Below are positions 1 through 8,205 of a stretch of 64,000 nt of DNA, in pieces. Both the position numbers and the translations under genes were made by a program. The DNA comes from Micromonospora chersina (GTDB taxonomy: Bacteria; Actinomycetota; Actinomycetes; Mycobacteriales; Micromonosporaceae): the NCBI RefSeq assembly GCF_900091475.1, contig NZ_FMIB01000002.1, positions 2,356,001 through 2,420,000 on the forward strand. Direction: 5' to 3'. Numbering within the stretch: position 1 is the first letter of the stretch; every line of letters begins with the position of its first letter. The notes beneath the pieces were generated by a model, which saw only the letters and a list, made by a program, of their open reading frames with translations, did not search any database and was not told the DNA's origin.

Positions 1-120
1 CGGCTCGACGACCGCGCCATGGACGGCACACATCAGCTACGCCGCACCGTCGGGGTCGAAGCGTTGCTGATGTTGGCCGTCCTGCTGGTCACCGCGATCC
101 TCGTCAATTCCGAGACCTAA
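1..120 (+). CDS. CopD-family copper resistance membrane protein, C-terminal fragment
   Basis: The reading frame enters from the left edge and ends with TAA, leaving 39 residues. The tail has a charged loop (LDDRAMDGTHQLRRTVGVE) followed by one hydrophobic helix (ALLMLAVLLVTAILV) and a short NSET end. This LRRTVGVEA-helix ending is typical of CopD or CopC-CopD fusion proteins, which move copper across the cytoplasmic membrane. The copper genes that follow support the call. Only the last membrane segment is visible, so domain order and length cannot be judged. Confidence 0.6.
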   Translation, partial: RLDDRAMDGTHQLRRTVGVEALLMLAVLLVTAILVNSET

Positions 121-315
121 CCGCACGATGGCGCGAGACCGCAGGAGGCGTGAGCCCGCAGGAGTTGTGGGCGTGTGATGGCCGATTGCGATTCATGCGG
201 GGACTCACGGCGCGGCGACCAAAACGGGCGTTGGGTCGCCTGCGTCACCGGCGCTCGCGCTGCCGAGTCGGGAAGACCGACCAACTCGATGGCTGGTTGA
301 CCGGGGGGCGCTTGT

Positions 316-370
316 CACAGGACGGCGCCGGTGAATCAGCCATCTCGGGCTGATTCACCGGCGTCCTGTG
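316..370. terminator. Bidirectional hairpin terminator
   Basis: A long stem lies between the CopD-like fragment and the convergent MFS gene. Inner arms of 15 bases (GCCGGTGAATCAGCC and its complement) are perfect, and outer arms CACAGGAC/GTCCTGTG extend the stem. There is no strong T-tract on either side. The position suits termination of both genes. The 200 bases before it hold no gene I can support. Confidence 0.75.
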
Positions 371-394
371 GGTGGTCGACAGATTGCGGTCGGA

Positions 395-1816
395 TCAGCC
401 GACGCTGACGGGTTCGGCGTCCTCGGCCGGCTGGCGCCCGCCACGGCGCAGGGTGATCCCGGCGATGACCGCGCCGGCGGCGGCTATGATCCCGGCGCCG
501 ACGAAGGCGGCGGAGTAGCCGTCGGTCAGGGCGGGCAGGTCGCCGAGCCGGTCGGCGCCGGCGGACGAGGCCACCGCGGTCATCGCGGCCAGGCCGAGCG
601 CGGAGCCGACCTGGTAGCTGGTGTTGACGATGCCGGAGGCGAGTCCGCCCTCCTCGGGTCGGGCGCTGGAGATGGCTGTGCCGAGCGACGGGATGAACGC
701 CAGGGACATGCCCAGCGCGGCGACCAGGGAGGCGGGCAGGACGTCGACGGTGAAGGTGCCGTCGGGGCGGACCAGGGCGAGCCAGCCGAGTCCGACCGCC
801 AGGATGGCGAGGCCGGTGACCACCATGGGCTTCGGGCCGAACCGGGCGATGGCCCGCGGGGCGAGGGCGATCATGCCGATCATGATGAGGATCGTCATCG
901 GCAGCAGGGCGGCGCCGCTGGGGAAGGCGCTGTAGCCGAGGACCTGCTGCAGGTAGAGGTTGAGGAAGAACCACATCGGGATCCAGGCCGCGCCGAGCAG
1001 CAGTTGGGCGATGTTGGCGGCGGCGAGGTTCGGGGCGCGGAAGATGGACAGGCGCATCAGCGGCTCGCGGCGGGACGCCTGGATGGCGACGAACGCGGCC
1101 AGGGCGGCGGCGGCTCCGGCGAGGACCAGCCAGGTCTGTCCGGAGGCCCAGCCGACCTCGGGGGCGCGGACGACTCCGTAGACGGCGGCGCCGAGGCCGA
1201 CGGTCACCGTGAGGGCGCCGATGGCGTCCAGCGAGCCGCGGCGGGTGCCGCCGGCGGGCATCAGGGCAGGCGTGGCCAGGAGTGCGAGCGCGGCGATGGG
1301 GATGTTGATGTAGAAGACCCAGGGCCAGCTGATGTACTCGGTGATGACACCGCCGAGGAAGACGCCGGCGGTGCCACCGGCCGGCGCCGCGGCGCCGTAG
1401 AGCGCGAGCGCGCGGGTGAGCTCCCGGGGTTCGCCGCCGAAGAGCATCATCAGCAGGGTGAGCGCCGACGGGGCGATCAGCGCCGCGCCGGCGCCCTGCA
1501 CGGCGCGGGCGGCCAGTTCGACGGCGACGCTGTCGGCCAGGCCGGCGACGGCCGAGCCGATGAGCAGGACGGACCAGCCGGCGGCGAACATGCGCCGGGC
1601 GCCGAGCAGGTCGGACAGCCGGCCGCCGAGCAGCAGCAGGCCGCCGAACGCGACGACGTAGGCGTTGAACACCCAGGACAGGTTCTCCGGTGAGAAGCCG
1701 AGATCAGCCTGTATGCGTGGTAGTGCGACGCCGATGATCGAGGTGTCCATGATGACCATGAACTGGGCCAGGGCGATGAGTCCGAGGGCCCACCAACGCT
1801 TCGAGCCGGATGACAT
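395..1816 (-). CDS. DHA2/EmrB-type MFS exporter with a CsoR-like box upstream
   Basis: This encodes a 473-residue major facilitator superfamily transporter with about 14 hydrophobic segments, as in the DHA2 (EmrB/QacA) proton-coupled drug exporters. The N-terminal helix carries MVIMDTSIIGVALPRIQ, and motif A appears as GGRLSDLLGARR near residue 70. The ATG at 1816 is preferred over an in-frame GTG nine bases upstream because AGGAG sits eight bases before the ATG. A CsoR-like palindrome lies just upstream, so expression may respond to copper(I); that is inference. The substrate cannot be read from sequence. Confidence 0.88.
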   Translation of the reverse strand: MSSGSKRWWALGLIALAQFMVIMDTSIIGVALPRIQADLGFSPENLSWVFNAYVVAFGGLLLLGGRLSDLLGARRMFAAGWSVLLIGSAVAGLADSVAVELAARAVQGAGAALIAPSALTLLMMLFGGEPRELTRALALYGAAAPAGGTAGVFLGGVITEYISWPWVFYINIPIAALALLATPALMPAGGTRRGSLDAIGALTVTVGLGAAVYGVVRAPEVGWASGQTWLVLAGAAAALAAFVAIQASRREPLMRLSIFRAPNLAAANIAQLLLGAAWIPMWFFLNLYLQQVLGYSAFPSGAALLPMTILIMIGMIALAPRAIARFGPKPMVVTGLAILAVGLGWLALVRPDGTFTVDVLPASLVAALGMSLAFIPSLGTAISSARPEEGGLASGIVNTSYQVGSALGLAAMTAVASSAGADRLGDLPALTDGYSAAFVGAGIIAAAGAVIAGITLRRGGRQPAEDAEPVSVG

Positions 1817-1833
1817 TGCGATCACTCCTTCAG

Positions 1834-1850
1834 TTACCCCTGGGGGGTAT
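1834..1850. promoter_or_regulatory. CsoR-like operator upstream of the MFS gene
   Basis: The 17-mer TTACCCCTGGGGGGTAT differs by one base from the palindrome ATACCCC-N3-GGGGTAT seen perfectly before the copper ATPase gene. It begins 18 bases upstream of the MFS start codon. CsoR repressors release GC-rich palindromes of this type when they bind Cu(I). No csoR gene lies in this window. Confidence 0.65.
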
Positions 1851-1950
1851 GGGTAGTGGCAAGTTTCTACCCCCTACCCGTATTGATCGTCAAGTGACGG
1901 GGGCTGCATCCAGCCGGCCGGCGAGGCGACGCTCCGAAGTATTGAGAGTC

Positions 1951-1967
1951 ATACCGGGGAGGGGTAT
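1951..1967. promoter_or_regulatory. Imperfect CsoR-like operator
   Basis: ATACCGGGGAGGGGTAT keeps the outer ATACC/GGTAT arms of the CsoR-type box, but two inner Cs of the left arm are Gs. It sits about 100 bases upstream of the copZ-like fragment and in the region divergent from the MFS gene. Function is less certain than for the two perfect sites. Confidence 0.45.
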
Positions 1968-2063
1968 GTTGAGGGCTGGCGGGTCGCGCACCGCGGCTCT
2001 TCCCCTGGACGGACCCTTCGCACCCGTCGACGGCATCGTGTGTCAAATACCGAGGAGATCCAC

Positions 2064-2177
2064 TTGTGCGGCAATGAATCGAGCTGCGGCTGCGGCACCG
2101 TCACGATCGACAGCGCCCCTGCGGCCGCAGACACCAGCACCGGCGCCCGGAGCACCTACCAGGTGTCGGGCTGGTAG
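2064..2177 (+). pseudogene. Truncated copZ-like copper chaperone fragment
   Basis: A TTG codon preceded by GAGGAG six bases upstream opens a 37-codon frame: a Cys-rich start (CGNESSCGCG), an Ala/Thr linker and YQVSG, then stop. In actinobacterial CopZ/HMA chaperones this kind of leader is followed by the MTCGHC metal-binding loop. Here the frame ends exactly where that loop should begin. A different frame then carries an unidentified tail (PTDDQLQAHLAYNQEAGG) to about 2250. This suggests a deletion that fused two genes. It could instead be a short functional Cys-rich peptide. The rest of 2178-2285 holds no recognisable gene. Confidence 0.4.
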
Positions 2178-2285
2178 AGCCCACCGACGACCAGTTGCAG
2201 GCGCACCTGGCCTACAACCAGGAAGCCGGTGGGCGCTCCGGTTGATGCCCGCACGCCGAACAGTCCGCCGCGGCGATCCCGGAAC

Positions 2286-3209
2286 CTAGAGACAGGTGAT
2301 GACGGCAGCGAGCATGCCGATGCCCACGGGTGCCATGAGGGCAGCCACCGCGAGCGCGGTGCGGATCGCAAGATCGCGGCCGTGCGGGGTCCGCGCCTGA
2401 AGTCGCTGCAGCCGAATGCCCACCTCTCCCCCGGCCATCGACAGGGCGGACGGCGGGTGCGGCGCGCCGGCGAAGCTTAGAAGCGCACCTCGCACGGCTG
2501 CCTGGCCGCACTCACGTACCGCCGCAGCGTCCGCCCGCAGCTCGACGAGCAAGCGGACTGCCGCGGGCGCTTCCCGGGTCAGCGGCAGCCAGGGAACTGC
2601 CGACGCGAGCCCTTCCACGGCGGACACCAGCAGGTGGTGACGCTCACGCAGGTGGGCCCGCTCGTGGCTCATCACCGCGGCGAGCTGATCCGCTGGCAGG
2701 TCACGGGTGCAGGTGGCGAGCACGGTCATCCCGCCGGCGCCGCCGAGGCTGTAGGCCAGCGGGGTCGAGTGAGGGATCCACAGCACCGCTGCCTCGCCAG
2801 GCCCGGCCGGCGCACCGGTAAGAGTCAGCAGATCGGCGTGAGCACGCCGCGCGCGGTAAGCGGTTCGTGCGCGACGGGCGACCGACGCGACGAACTTCGT
2901 GAGTGCCGCGACGATGATCAGAGCGCCGGACGCCCCGAGGACTTCGTCCAGGGCGGGCGGGCGGCTGGGCTGCGCCCAGTGCCAGCAGAGCCGGGCGAGA
3001 TCGTGCAGCGCCCAATCGTGGGCGGTGCCGGGGGCGAGCAACGCGGCGACGGCTAGGGCGAAGGTGACCACCACGGCGGTGAGCAACCCGAGCCAGCCGA
3101 GCAGTACCGCGACGGGGTCAGCAACGTGTCGGAAGCAGAACCGCAGCGCTATCGGACCCCACCAGGCAGCGATCACGACGCCCGCGACCAGTGCCAGCGC
3201 GACGCTCAC
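2286..3209 (-). CDS. M56-family (BlaR1-like) membrane metalloprotease
   Basis: This 307-residue protein has three N-terminal hydrophobic segments (about residues 3-22, 32-60 and 92-108) and a cytosolic protease domain with the zinc motif HERAH at residues 182-186. M56 proteins such as BlaR1 and MecR1 cleave or inactivate a partner BlaI/MecI repressor. There is no C-terminal penicillin-binding sensor domain, as in the short mycobacterial BlaR homologue, so the signal it reads is unknown. Its GTG start overlaps the stop of the repressor gene (GTGA), indicating a coupled repressor-protease operon. Confidence 0.85.
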   Translation of the reverse strand: MSVALALVAGVVIAAWWGPIALRFCFRHVADPVAVLLGWLGLLTAVVVTFALAVAALLAPGTAHDWALHDLARLCWHWAQPSRPPALDEVLGASGALIIVAALTKFVASVARRARTAYRARRAHADLLTLTGAPAGPGEAAVLWIPHSTPLAYSLGGAGGMTVLATCTRDLPADQLAAVMSHERAHLRERHHLLVSAVEGLASAVPWLPLTREAPAAVRLLVELRADAAAVRECGQAAVRGALLSFAGAPHPPSALSMAGGEVGIRLQRLQARTPHGRDLAIRTALAVAALMAPVGIGMLAAVITCL

Positions 3210-3568
3210 TCGCCGGGCTCCCGTTCGTGGAGGACCTGCTTGAGGATGTGCAGTTCCCGCTTCGAGGCTGATCTGGCGAAATGCAGGAGCACCAGATCGG
3301 GGTCCGTACTGGTCTCAAGTACCTGGCGCAACGTGCGGGCGGTGATCTCCTCACGGGTGCCGGCAGGGCGGTAGCGGTAGGCCTTGCCGTCCTTTTCGCG
3401 GGCGGCCCAGCCTTTGCGGTGCAGGTTGTCCAGCACGGTGAGAACGGTCGTGTAGGCCAGCGCACGGTCGGTGGCAAGCCCGTCGAGGACGTCTCTGACC
3501 AGCAGGGGTTGGTCGGCCTGCCACAGGACGTCCATGACTGCCGCTTCGAGTCTGCCCAGCTCTGCCAC
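3206..3568 (-). CDS. BlaI/MecI/CopY-family transcriptional repressor
   Basis: This is a 120-residue winged-helix repressor. The N-terminus (VAELGRLEAAVMDVLW) and recognition region (ALAYTTVLTVLDNLHRKGW) followed by KDGKAYRYRP are family hallmarks. The C-terminal helices should form the dimer and contain the protease-sensitive region. I chose the GTG at 3568 because GGGAG lies just upstream and the family begins here; a longer frame to 3637 lacks homology. It is coupled to the M56 protease gene. Three 20-bp CTACTA...TAGTAG sites elsewhere in the window fit its likely operator. None is visible in its own upstream region, so autoregulation is not evident. Confidence 0.87.
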   Translation of the reverse strand: MAELGRLEAAVMDVLWQADQPLLVRDVLDGLATDRALAYTTVLTVLDNLHRKGWAAREKDGKAYRYRPAGTREEITARTLRQVLETSTDPDLVLLHFARSASKRELHILKQVLHEREPGE

Positions 3569-3834
3569 GTGCGCTCCCTTCGTGCCCGCAAGGGTACGCG
3601 CGGCGATGCGCCAGGCCAGCAGGACGTGCCGAGGCATCGGCGGCCGCTGGCGGACACACTGGCCCGATACCTCAGGAGCGCACCGCCACGCCTGAGCAAC
3701 CTCGACGGTGGTCCATATTGACGGAGGGCGAAAAACTTGCGTTCTGCAAGGTTCATCCGCGGCCGGAGCAGGCGTATGAACTGATGCGGGTCAATGCCGT
3801 ACCCACCCCCAACGGCACTCCCAGAGGAGCTGGA

Positions 3835-4590
3835 ATGCACAAGAAACTGCTGGCCGCCGCCGGCGCCGCCGCCCTCGCCCTGCTGGCCTTCCCGTCGCCC
3901 GCCCAGGCCAACCACAGCTGGGGCGGTTACCACTGGGCCCGCACCGCCAACCCGTTCAGCCTGAAGCTGGGTGACAACGTCAGCTCTCAGTGGGACTCCG
4001 CCCTGTCCGGTGCCTCCGCCGACTGGAGCAAGTCCACCGTCCTCGACACCACCGTCGTGGCCGGGTCGACCAATCCGAAGAACTGCAGGGGCGTTAGCGG
4101 GCGGGTCGAGGTCTGCAACTCCACCTACGGCAACAACGGCTGGCTCGGCATCGCCTCGATCTCGATCACCGGTGGCACCCACATCACCCAGGGCACCGTG
4201 AAGCTGAACGACACCTACTTCAACACCGCCCAGTACAACACGCCGGCGTGGCGCAACCTCGTCACCTGCCAGGAGGTCGGCCACACCTTCGGGCTTGACC
4301 ACCAGGACGAGAACTTCAACAACGCCAACCTCGGCACCTGCATGGACTACACGAACGACCCGAGCACCAACCAGCACCCCAACCAGCACGACTACGACCA
4401 GCTGGTGAGCATCTACTCCCACGTCGACTCGACCAGCACGGTCGGCTCCTCCCCGGCCGCCGCGTCGGTCGGCAACTCCCCCGAGTCCTGGGGTGCGCTG
4501 GTCAGCGGCTCGCGCGCCGATCGGCACTCCACCTACGTCCGGCACTTCGCCGACGGCACCATGGTCGTCACCCACGTGATCTGGGCGTGA
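3835..4590 (+). CDS. Secreted metzincin-like metalloprotease with a QEVGH variant motif
   Basis: This 251-residue precursor has a Sec signal peptide ending at AQA-NH (about residue 26). The zinc-site region reads QEVGHTFGLDHQD at residues 146-158, matching the HEXXHXXGXXH metzincin motif except that the first His is Gln. A Met-turn-like CMDY follows. Matrixin-like actinobacterial relatives with Gln at this place are known to me from family knowledge, so it may be a genuine variant rather than a dead enzyme. GAGGAG precedes the ATG. The C-terminal 60 residues (VGSSPAAASVGN onward) form a separate small region. Confidence 0.75.
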   Translation: MHKKLLAAAGAAALALLAFPSPAQANHSWGGYHWARTANPFSLKLGDNVSSQWDSALSGASADWSKSTVLDTTVVAGSTNPKNCRGVSGRVEVCNSTYGNNGWLGIASISITGGTHITQGTVKLNDTYFNTAQYNTPAWRNLVTCQEVGHTFGLDHQDENFNNANLGTCMDYTNDPSTNQHPNQHDYDQLVSIYSHVDSTSTVGSSPAAASVGNSPESWGALVSGSRADRHSTYVRHFADGTMVVTHVIWA

Positions 4591-4637
4591 TCGTCGCGAC
4601 TGCGGTGGAGGGGTCCGTCGCAGAGGTGCCGTGACAC

Positions 4638-4674
4638 GCAGCGGCCCCTCGCCATACTGGCGAGGGGCCGCTGC
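4638..4674. terminator. Perfect 17-bp hairpin terminator
   Basis: GCAGCGGCCCCTCGCCA, a three-base TAC loop and the exact complement form a 17-bp stem after the metalloprotease stop codon. It faces a second hairpin that serves the opposite strand. Confidence 0.85.
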
Positions 4675-4682
4675 GCTGATGG

Positions 4683-4718
4683 CCGGCCGGGCTCGACGCA
4701 GACGTTGAGCCCGGCCGG
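4683..4718. terminator. Hairpin terminator for the DUF305 gene
   Basis: The arms CCGGCCGGGCTC and GAGCCCGGCCGG are separated by 12 bases. The hairpin lies just past the stop codon of the leftward DUF305 gene, between two convergent genes. Confidence 0.75.
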
Positions 4719-4727
4719 AGACGCCGC

Positions 4728-5417
4728 TTACAGGCGGTCGAGGATCTTCTGCAGGGTCTGCACCTCCGCGGCCTGATCCGAGGCGATCTTGGCGGCGAGC
4801 GCCTTGGCCTCGGGGTTGCTGCCGTTGGCCTGCTCGGTCTTGGCCATCTCGATCGCGCCGTTGTGATGGGCGATCATCATCTCGGCGAACTTCTTGTCGA
4901 AGTCGGTGCCCTTGGCGGCGGCGAGGCTCGTCATCTCCTGCTCGGACATCATGCCGGGCATGTCCGAGTTCATGCCCGGCATGTCATGACCGGGTGAGGC
5001 CGACATCCCGGGCATGTTGTGCCCGGGGGCAGAGCTCATGCCGGGCATGCTGTGGTTGCCGGGGAGCTCCGTGGGCTTCCCCCACGCCGTCAGCCAGCCC
5101 TTCATGGTGGTGATTTCCGGGTCCTGGGCCGCCTTGATCTTGGCGGCGAGGTCCTTCAGCTCGGGGTCGCTCGCCCGGGTCGGGGCCAGGTCGGCCATCT
5201 CGACCGCCTGCTGGTGGTGCGGGATCATCATCTGGGCGAACATCACGTCCGCGTCGTTGAAGGTGGCGTTGGCCGAGGACGAGGTGCTCGTCGACGGGTT
5301 GCTGTTGCCGTGCTCCATGCCAGCGGTGTCGTCATTGCCGCCGCAGGCGGCGGTGACGAGCAGAGCGGACAGGGCGGCGCCCGCGAGGGCGCTGCGGCGC
5401 AGGATGGTTCGCTTCAT
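4728..5417 (-). CDS. DUF305 lipoprotein with Met/His-rich repeats
   Basis: This 229-residue lipoprotein has a signal peptide with lipobox VTAAC (Cys at 25). It contains two DUF305-type HH motifs, MMIPHHQQAVEMA and MMIAHHNGAIEMA, which form the ferritin-like helical fold of the family. Between them, about residues 120-160, several MPGM repeats alternate with His and Ser. DUF305 proteins are often found beside copper efflux genes, and the Met/His repeats look suited to binding Cu(I) outside the membrane. The exact function is unknown. Confidence 0.85.
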   Translation of the reverse strand: MKRTILRRSALAGAALSALLVTAACGGNDDTAGMEHGNSNPSTSTSSSANATFNDADVMFAQMMIPHHQQAVEMADLAPTRASDPELKDLAAKIKAAQDPEITTMKGWLTAWGKPTELPGNHSMPGMSSAPGHNMPGMSASPGHDMPGMNSDMPGMMSEQEMTSLAAAKGTDFDKKFAEMMIAHHNGAIEMAKTEQANGSNPEAKALAAKIASDQAAEVQTLQKILDRL

Positions 5418-5493
5418 CAGGTACGTAGTCCTTGTCGGATGAGTTTGCGGTGAACAGGATCGTGGGATCCGGGCAGCCGGATTCGGGCGCTTC

Positions 5494-5919
5494 CTATGTC
5501 CGCATGACCGACACAGCGGTCAGATGTAGCCCGATGGAACGGCGGGGCGGGGCTCGACGCCTCCCCGTCGCCCATGATCGTGAACCGGTCGGCACGTAGC
5601 GATCCCATCGGCGCTGCCGCAGCAGCGACAGGGAGCTGAGGACCAGGACGCCGCCCAGCACAGCCAGGCACACGGTGAACGCGTGAAGGCCGTCGCTGTG
5701 GCCGTGCGAGCCATGATGGCCGTGGCCGTGCGCTGCAGCCGGCAGATGTTCGATCTTCTGGGCGGCGGGCGTCATATGGCCGGCGCCGGGGGCTGGGAGG
5801 TCGGATGGGTGGCCGAAGGTGTGCATGCCGAACACGCCGAACGTCAGGGCGACGAGCAGCATCAGCCGCGAAAGCGTCTGCCTCCGCAGCCTCGGCTCCT
5901 TGAGCATCGGACCTTTCAT
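5494..5919 (-). CDS. DUF6153-like small membrane protein with a His-rich loop
   Basis: This 141-residue protein has a hydrophobic helix LMLLVALTFGVFGMHTFGH near residues 19-37, a His/Gly-rich stretch (HGHGHHGSHGHS) around residues 64-75, a second helix (AFTVCLAVLGGVLVLSSLSLL), then a basic tail. The layout matches DUF6153 proteins common beside DUF305 genes in actinobacteria. The start could be the ATG at 5919 or the in-frame ATG at 5907, which has AAGG upstream. A role in metal binding is inferred from the His cluster and the neighbours. Confidence 0.65.
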   Translation of the reverse strand: MKGPMLKEPRLRRQTLSRLMLLVALTFGVFGMHTFGHPSDLPAPGAGHMTPAAQKIEHLPAAAHGHGHHGSHGHSDGLHAFTVCLAVLGGVLVLSSLSLLRQRRWDRYVPTGSRSWATGRRRAPPRRSIGLHLTAVSVMRT

Positions 5920-5981
5920 CCCATACCTAGACTAGTTGGCCGCGAATGCGGTCGAGAGTGGTCAGGTTCATGCGCGCCGGA

Positions 5982-6434
5982 TCAGGGGGTCAGGTTCGGG
6001 ATGTCGACCCACGTGAACGGCGGCCATGGCAGATTGCGAAGGACCGTGCTGTAGAGCACGAAGGCGAGGCCGTAGGCCAAGTAGAGGCGCGGCGACAACC
6101 GTAGCGCGGGGAGCTCCCGCCCGAGCCAGGCGATGCCAGCCCAGCGGACGCCCGCGTAGAGGAGGAAGGGAACGGCTACGAGGGCGGCCAGATGGTGGCG
6201 CGCCGCGTCGACGAGATCGCCGTGCAGTAGGTAGTAGAACATGCGCGTTCCGCCGCAAGTCGGTCCGTTGATCCCGGTGAGCGCATGCCACAGGCATGGG
6301 CCAGTGGGATCGGCGACTCGGTCGGTCGGGTTGAAGCGAAGAACGAAAGCCGCCGCCGCGCCAATGGCGCCCGCCACCACCAGGGTCCCCGCACGCTGTG
6401 CCGTGCGATGCGGATCCGCTTCCACCTGTCGCAT
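5982..6434 (-). CDS. DUF2752 membrane protein
   Basis: This 150-residue protein has about three membrane segments. Its core PTCGGTRMFYYLLHGDLVDA matches the C-GGTR ... L-hydrophobic-HGD signature of DUF2752, a family of unknown function. It is divergent from the beta-propeller gene at 6571. A BlaI-type operator lies in the shared 136-base intergenic region, 67 bases from this start, so both genes could be controlled together. Confidence 0.75.
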   Translation of the reverse strand: MRQVEADPHRTAQRAGTLVVAGAIGAAAAFVLRFNPTDRVADPTGPCLWHALTGINGPTCGGTRMFYYLLHGDLVDAARHHLAALVAVPFLLYAGVRWAGIAWLGRELPALRLSPRLYLAYGLAFVLYSTVLRNLPWPPFTWVDIPNLTP

Positions 6435-6500
6435 CCCACCCCCTCGTGGCCAACAGCACGCGTGCCGAGACGGGCAGGCGACACCTTTCCCGACACGCGT

Positions 6501-6520
6501 CTACTAATCCCGCATAGTAG
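6501..6520. promoter_or_regulatory. BlaI/CopY-type operator, site 1
   Basis: The 20-mer CTACTAATCCCGCATAGTAG has exact 6-bp arms (CTACTA/TAGTAG) around eight central bases. It matches the two other sites in both arms and total length. It sits between the divergent DUF2752 and beta-propeller genes. Confidence 0.7.
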
Positions 6521-6570
6521 ATGGCATACCATGGGCGGCTGCCGAGGGGACCACGCACAAGGAGATCAGG

Positions 6571-7449
6571 ATGCCGGGCAGGTCTGCCACCAGGAAGATC
6601 TGGGCGATCGGGCTGGTCGCCGCTCTGGTTCTGACCGCGGCCGTCCTGCTCGGTAGCCGTTGGCGCGATCGTGCGGCAAGCGACCACCATGCCGCCACGA
6701 CGACAGCGGTGACCCACGTCCACGGGTTGGCGGTCAACCCGGCCGACGGACAGCTCTACGTCGCAACCCACCACGGCGTCGTGCGTATGTCCGACAAGCA
6801 GGCCTCACTGGTCGGCGAAGCGCGCCAGGACACCATGGGTTTCGCTGTCGTCGGCCCGGACCACTTCCTCGCCTCCGGCCATCCCGCGCCGGGACAGCCC
6901 GGGCCCGCTCACCTCGGCCTCATCGAGAGCCGGGACGCCGGCGAGAGCTGGCAGCCTCTTTCATTGGCCGGGCGGGCCGACTTCCACGTTCTTCGCACCA
7001 GCGGCGCGATCACGTACGGCGTGGACTCCACCTCGGGGACGCTGATGGCCAGCAGCGACCGGACCACCTGGGACAGCCGCTCCCGAATCGACGCGTACGA
7101 CCTCGCCATTGACCCGAAGCGGGCGGACACCGTCCTGGCGACCACCGAACGCGGCGTGCAGCGCTCGACCGACGGCGGCCGCACCTGGCAACCGTCCGGC
7201 GGTCCGCCGGCGATTCTCCTGCATTGGCAGGACGCCGAGCGCCTCTATGCCCTCGGGGTGGACGGCCGGATCCTCCTGTCGTCCGACGGTGGAGGCACTT
7301 GGTCGCCCACCGGCGGAACCGCGCCCGAGGCCCCTGTTGCGTTCACCGTGCACGGGGATCGCCTCTTCGTCGCGACACGATCGGGTGACGTGCGGAGCAG
7401 CAGCGACTCAGGCACCAACTGGCAGACGTTGGAGACCTCCCTGTCGTAA
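6571..7449 (+). CDS. Exported beta-propeller protein, F510_1955-type glycosylhydrolase-like
   Basis: This 292-residue protein has one N-terminal membrane or signal segment (IWAIGLVAALVLTAAVLLG). It then has repeated blades with Asp-box-like motifs such as SRDAGESW, STDGGRTW, SSDGGGTW and SSDSGTNW, and an early VTHVHGLAVNP motif. This matches the F510_1955 family, named glycosylhydrolase by similarity to sialidase-like propellers, though no enzyme activity is established for it. A BlaI-type operator is 51 bases upstream, so it probably belongs to the same regulon as the nuo-like operon. Confidence 0.72.
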   Translation: MPGRSATRKIWAIGLVAALVLTAAVLLGSRWRDRAASDHHAATTTAVTHVHGLAVNPADGQLYVATHHGVVRMSDKQASLVGEARQDTMGFAVVGPDHFLASGHPAPGQPGPAHLGLIESRDAGESWQPLSLAGRADFHVLRTSGAITYGVDSTSGTLMASSDRTTWDSRSRIDAYDLAIDPKRADTVLATTERGVQRSTDGGRTWQPSGGPPAILLHWQDAERLYALGVDGRILLSSDGGGTWSPTGGTAPEAPVAFTVHGDRLFVATRSGDVRSSSDSGTNWQTLETSLS

Positions 7450-7530
7450 CGGCGGCACCCCTCCCCCACCGCCCATAAGCTGAGTGCCGGACGAACACTC
7501 ACACCACCCCCGTGCTTACGGAGGTGACCT

Positions 7531-8205
7531 GTGACTGGTCGCGAGCATGCCGCGCCTGGCCGGCAGCCACCCGAGACGGCCATGGTGCTGACCGCCCGGG
7601 GCCTACGCAAGTCCTACCGTCGAGGACTGGTCCGGCGGCGTCAGCCGGTGCTGCGCGGGGTCGACCTGGACCTGCTTCCAGGCCAGGTAGTCGGGGTGAT
7701 CGGCGAGAACGGGTCGGGCAAGAGCACTCTGATGAAGATCCTCGTGGGCGCGCTGCGCGGGGACGCGGGGACGGTCACACACCGCGGGCGGATCGGCTAC
7801 TGCCCCCAGAGCCCGCAGGTGTATCCGCGGCTGACCTGCGATGAGCACTTCGACCTCTTCGGCCACGCCTACGGCATGGCCGAAGACGAGGCCGAGCAGT
7901 CGCGGCAGTCGCTGTACGACGAACTGGGCTTCGGCCGGTACGCCCGCACCCGGGCCGAGCGCCTCTCCGGCGGGACGCTCGCCAAGCTGAACCTGGCGCT
8001 GGCCCTGCTGCCGGATCCCGAGTTGATGCTGCTCGACGAGCCGTACGCGAGCTTTGACTGGGACACGTATCAGAAGTTCTGGGAGCTGGTTGGGGAGCGA
8101 CGGCGTGCCGGCCGTGCGGCGCTGGTCATCAGCCACTTCGTGGTGGACGAGGAGCGGTTCGACCGGATCGTGGCCATCACCGACGGCCGAGCGGCGCCAC
8201 GGTGA
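7531..8205 (+). CDS. ABC transporter ATP-binding protein
   Basis: This 224-residue ABC ATPase has Walker A GENGSGKST near residue 57, signature LSGGTLAKL near 145 and Walker B LMLLDEP near 165. It starts at GTG after GGAGG. Its stop overlaps the GTG of the permease gene, so the two form one exporter with the ATPase on the cytoplasmic face. The family is the ABC-2 exporter type. Substrate is unknown; association with copper handling rests only on location. Confidence 0.9.
   Translation: MTGREHAAPGRQPPETAMVLTARGLRKSYRRGLVRRRQPVLRGVDLDLLPGQVVGVIGENGSGKSTLMKILVGALRGDAGTVTHRGRIGYCPQSPQVYPRLTCDEHFDLFGHAYGMAEDEAEQSRQSLYDELGFGRYARTRAERLSGGTLAKLNLALALLPDPELMLLDEPYASFDWDTYQKFWELVGERRRAGRAALVISHFVVDEERFDRIVAITDGRAAPR

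Noticed and set aside
368..1693. A 441-codon rightward open frame
   Set aside because: It lies opposite the MFS exporter gene, is Gly/Glu/Arg-rich with no motif, and is a shadow caused by high GC.
1865..1884. A possible further CsoR box (CTACCCCCTACCCGTATTG)
   Set aside because: It has repeated half sites in one orientation but no matching inverted arm.
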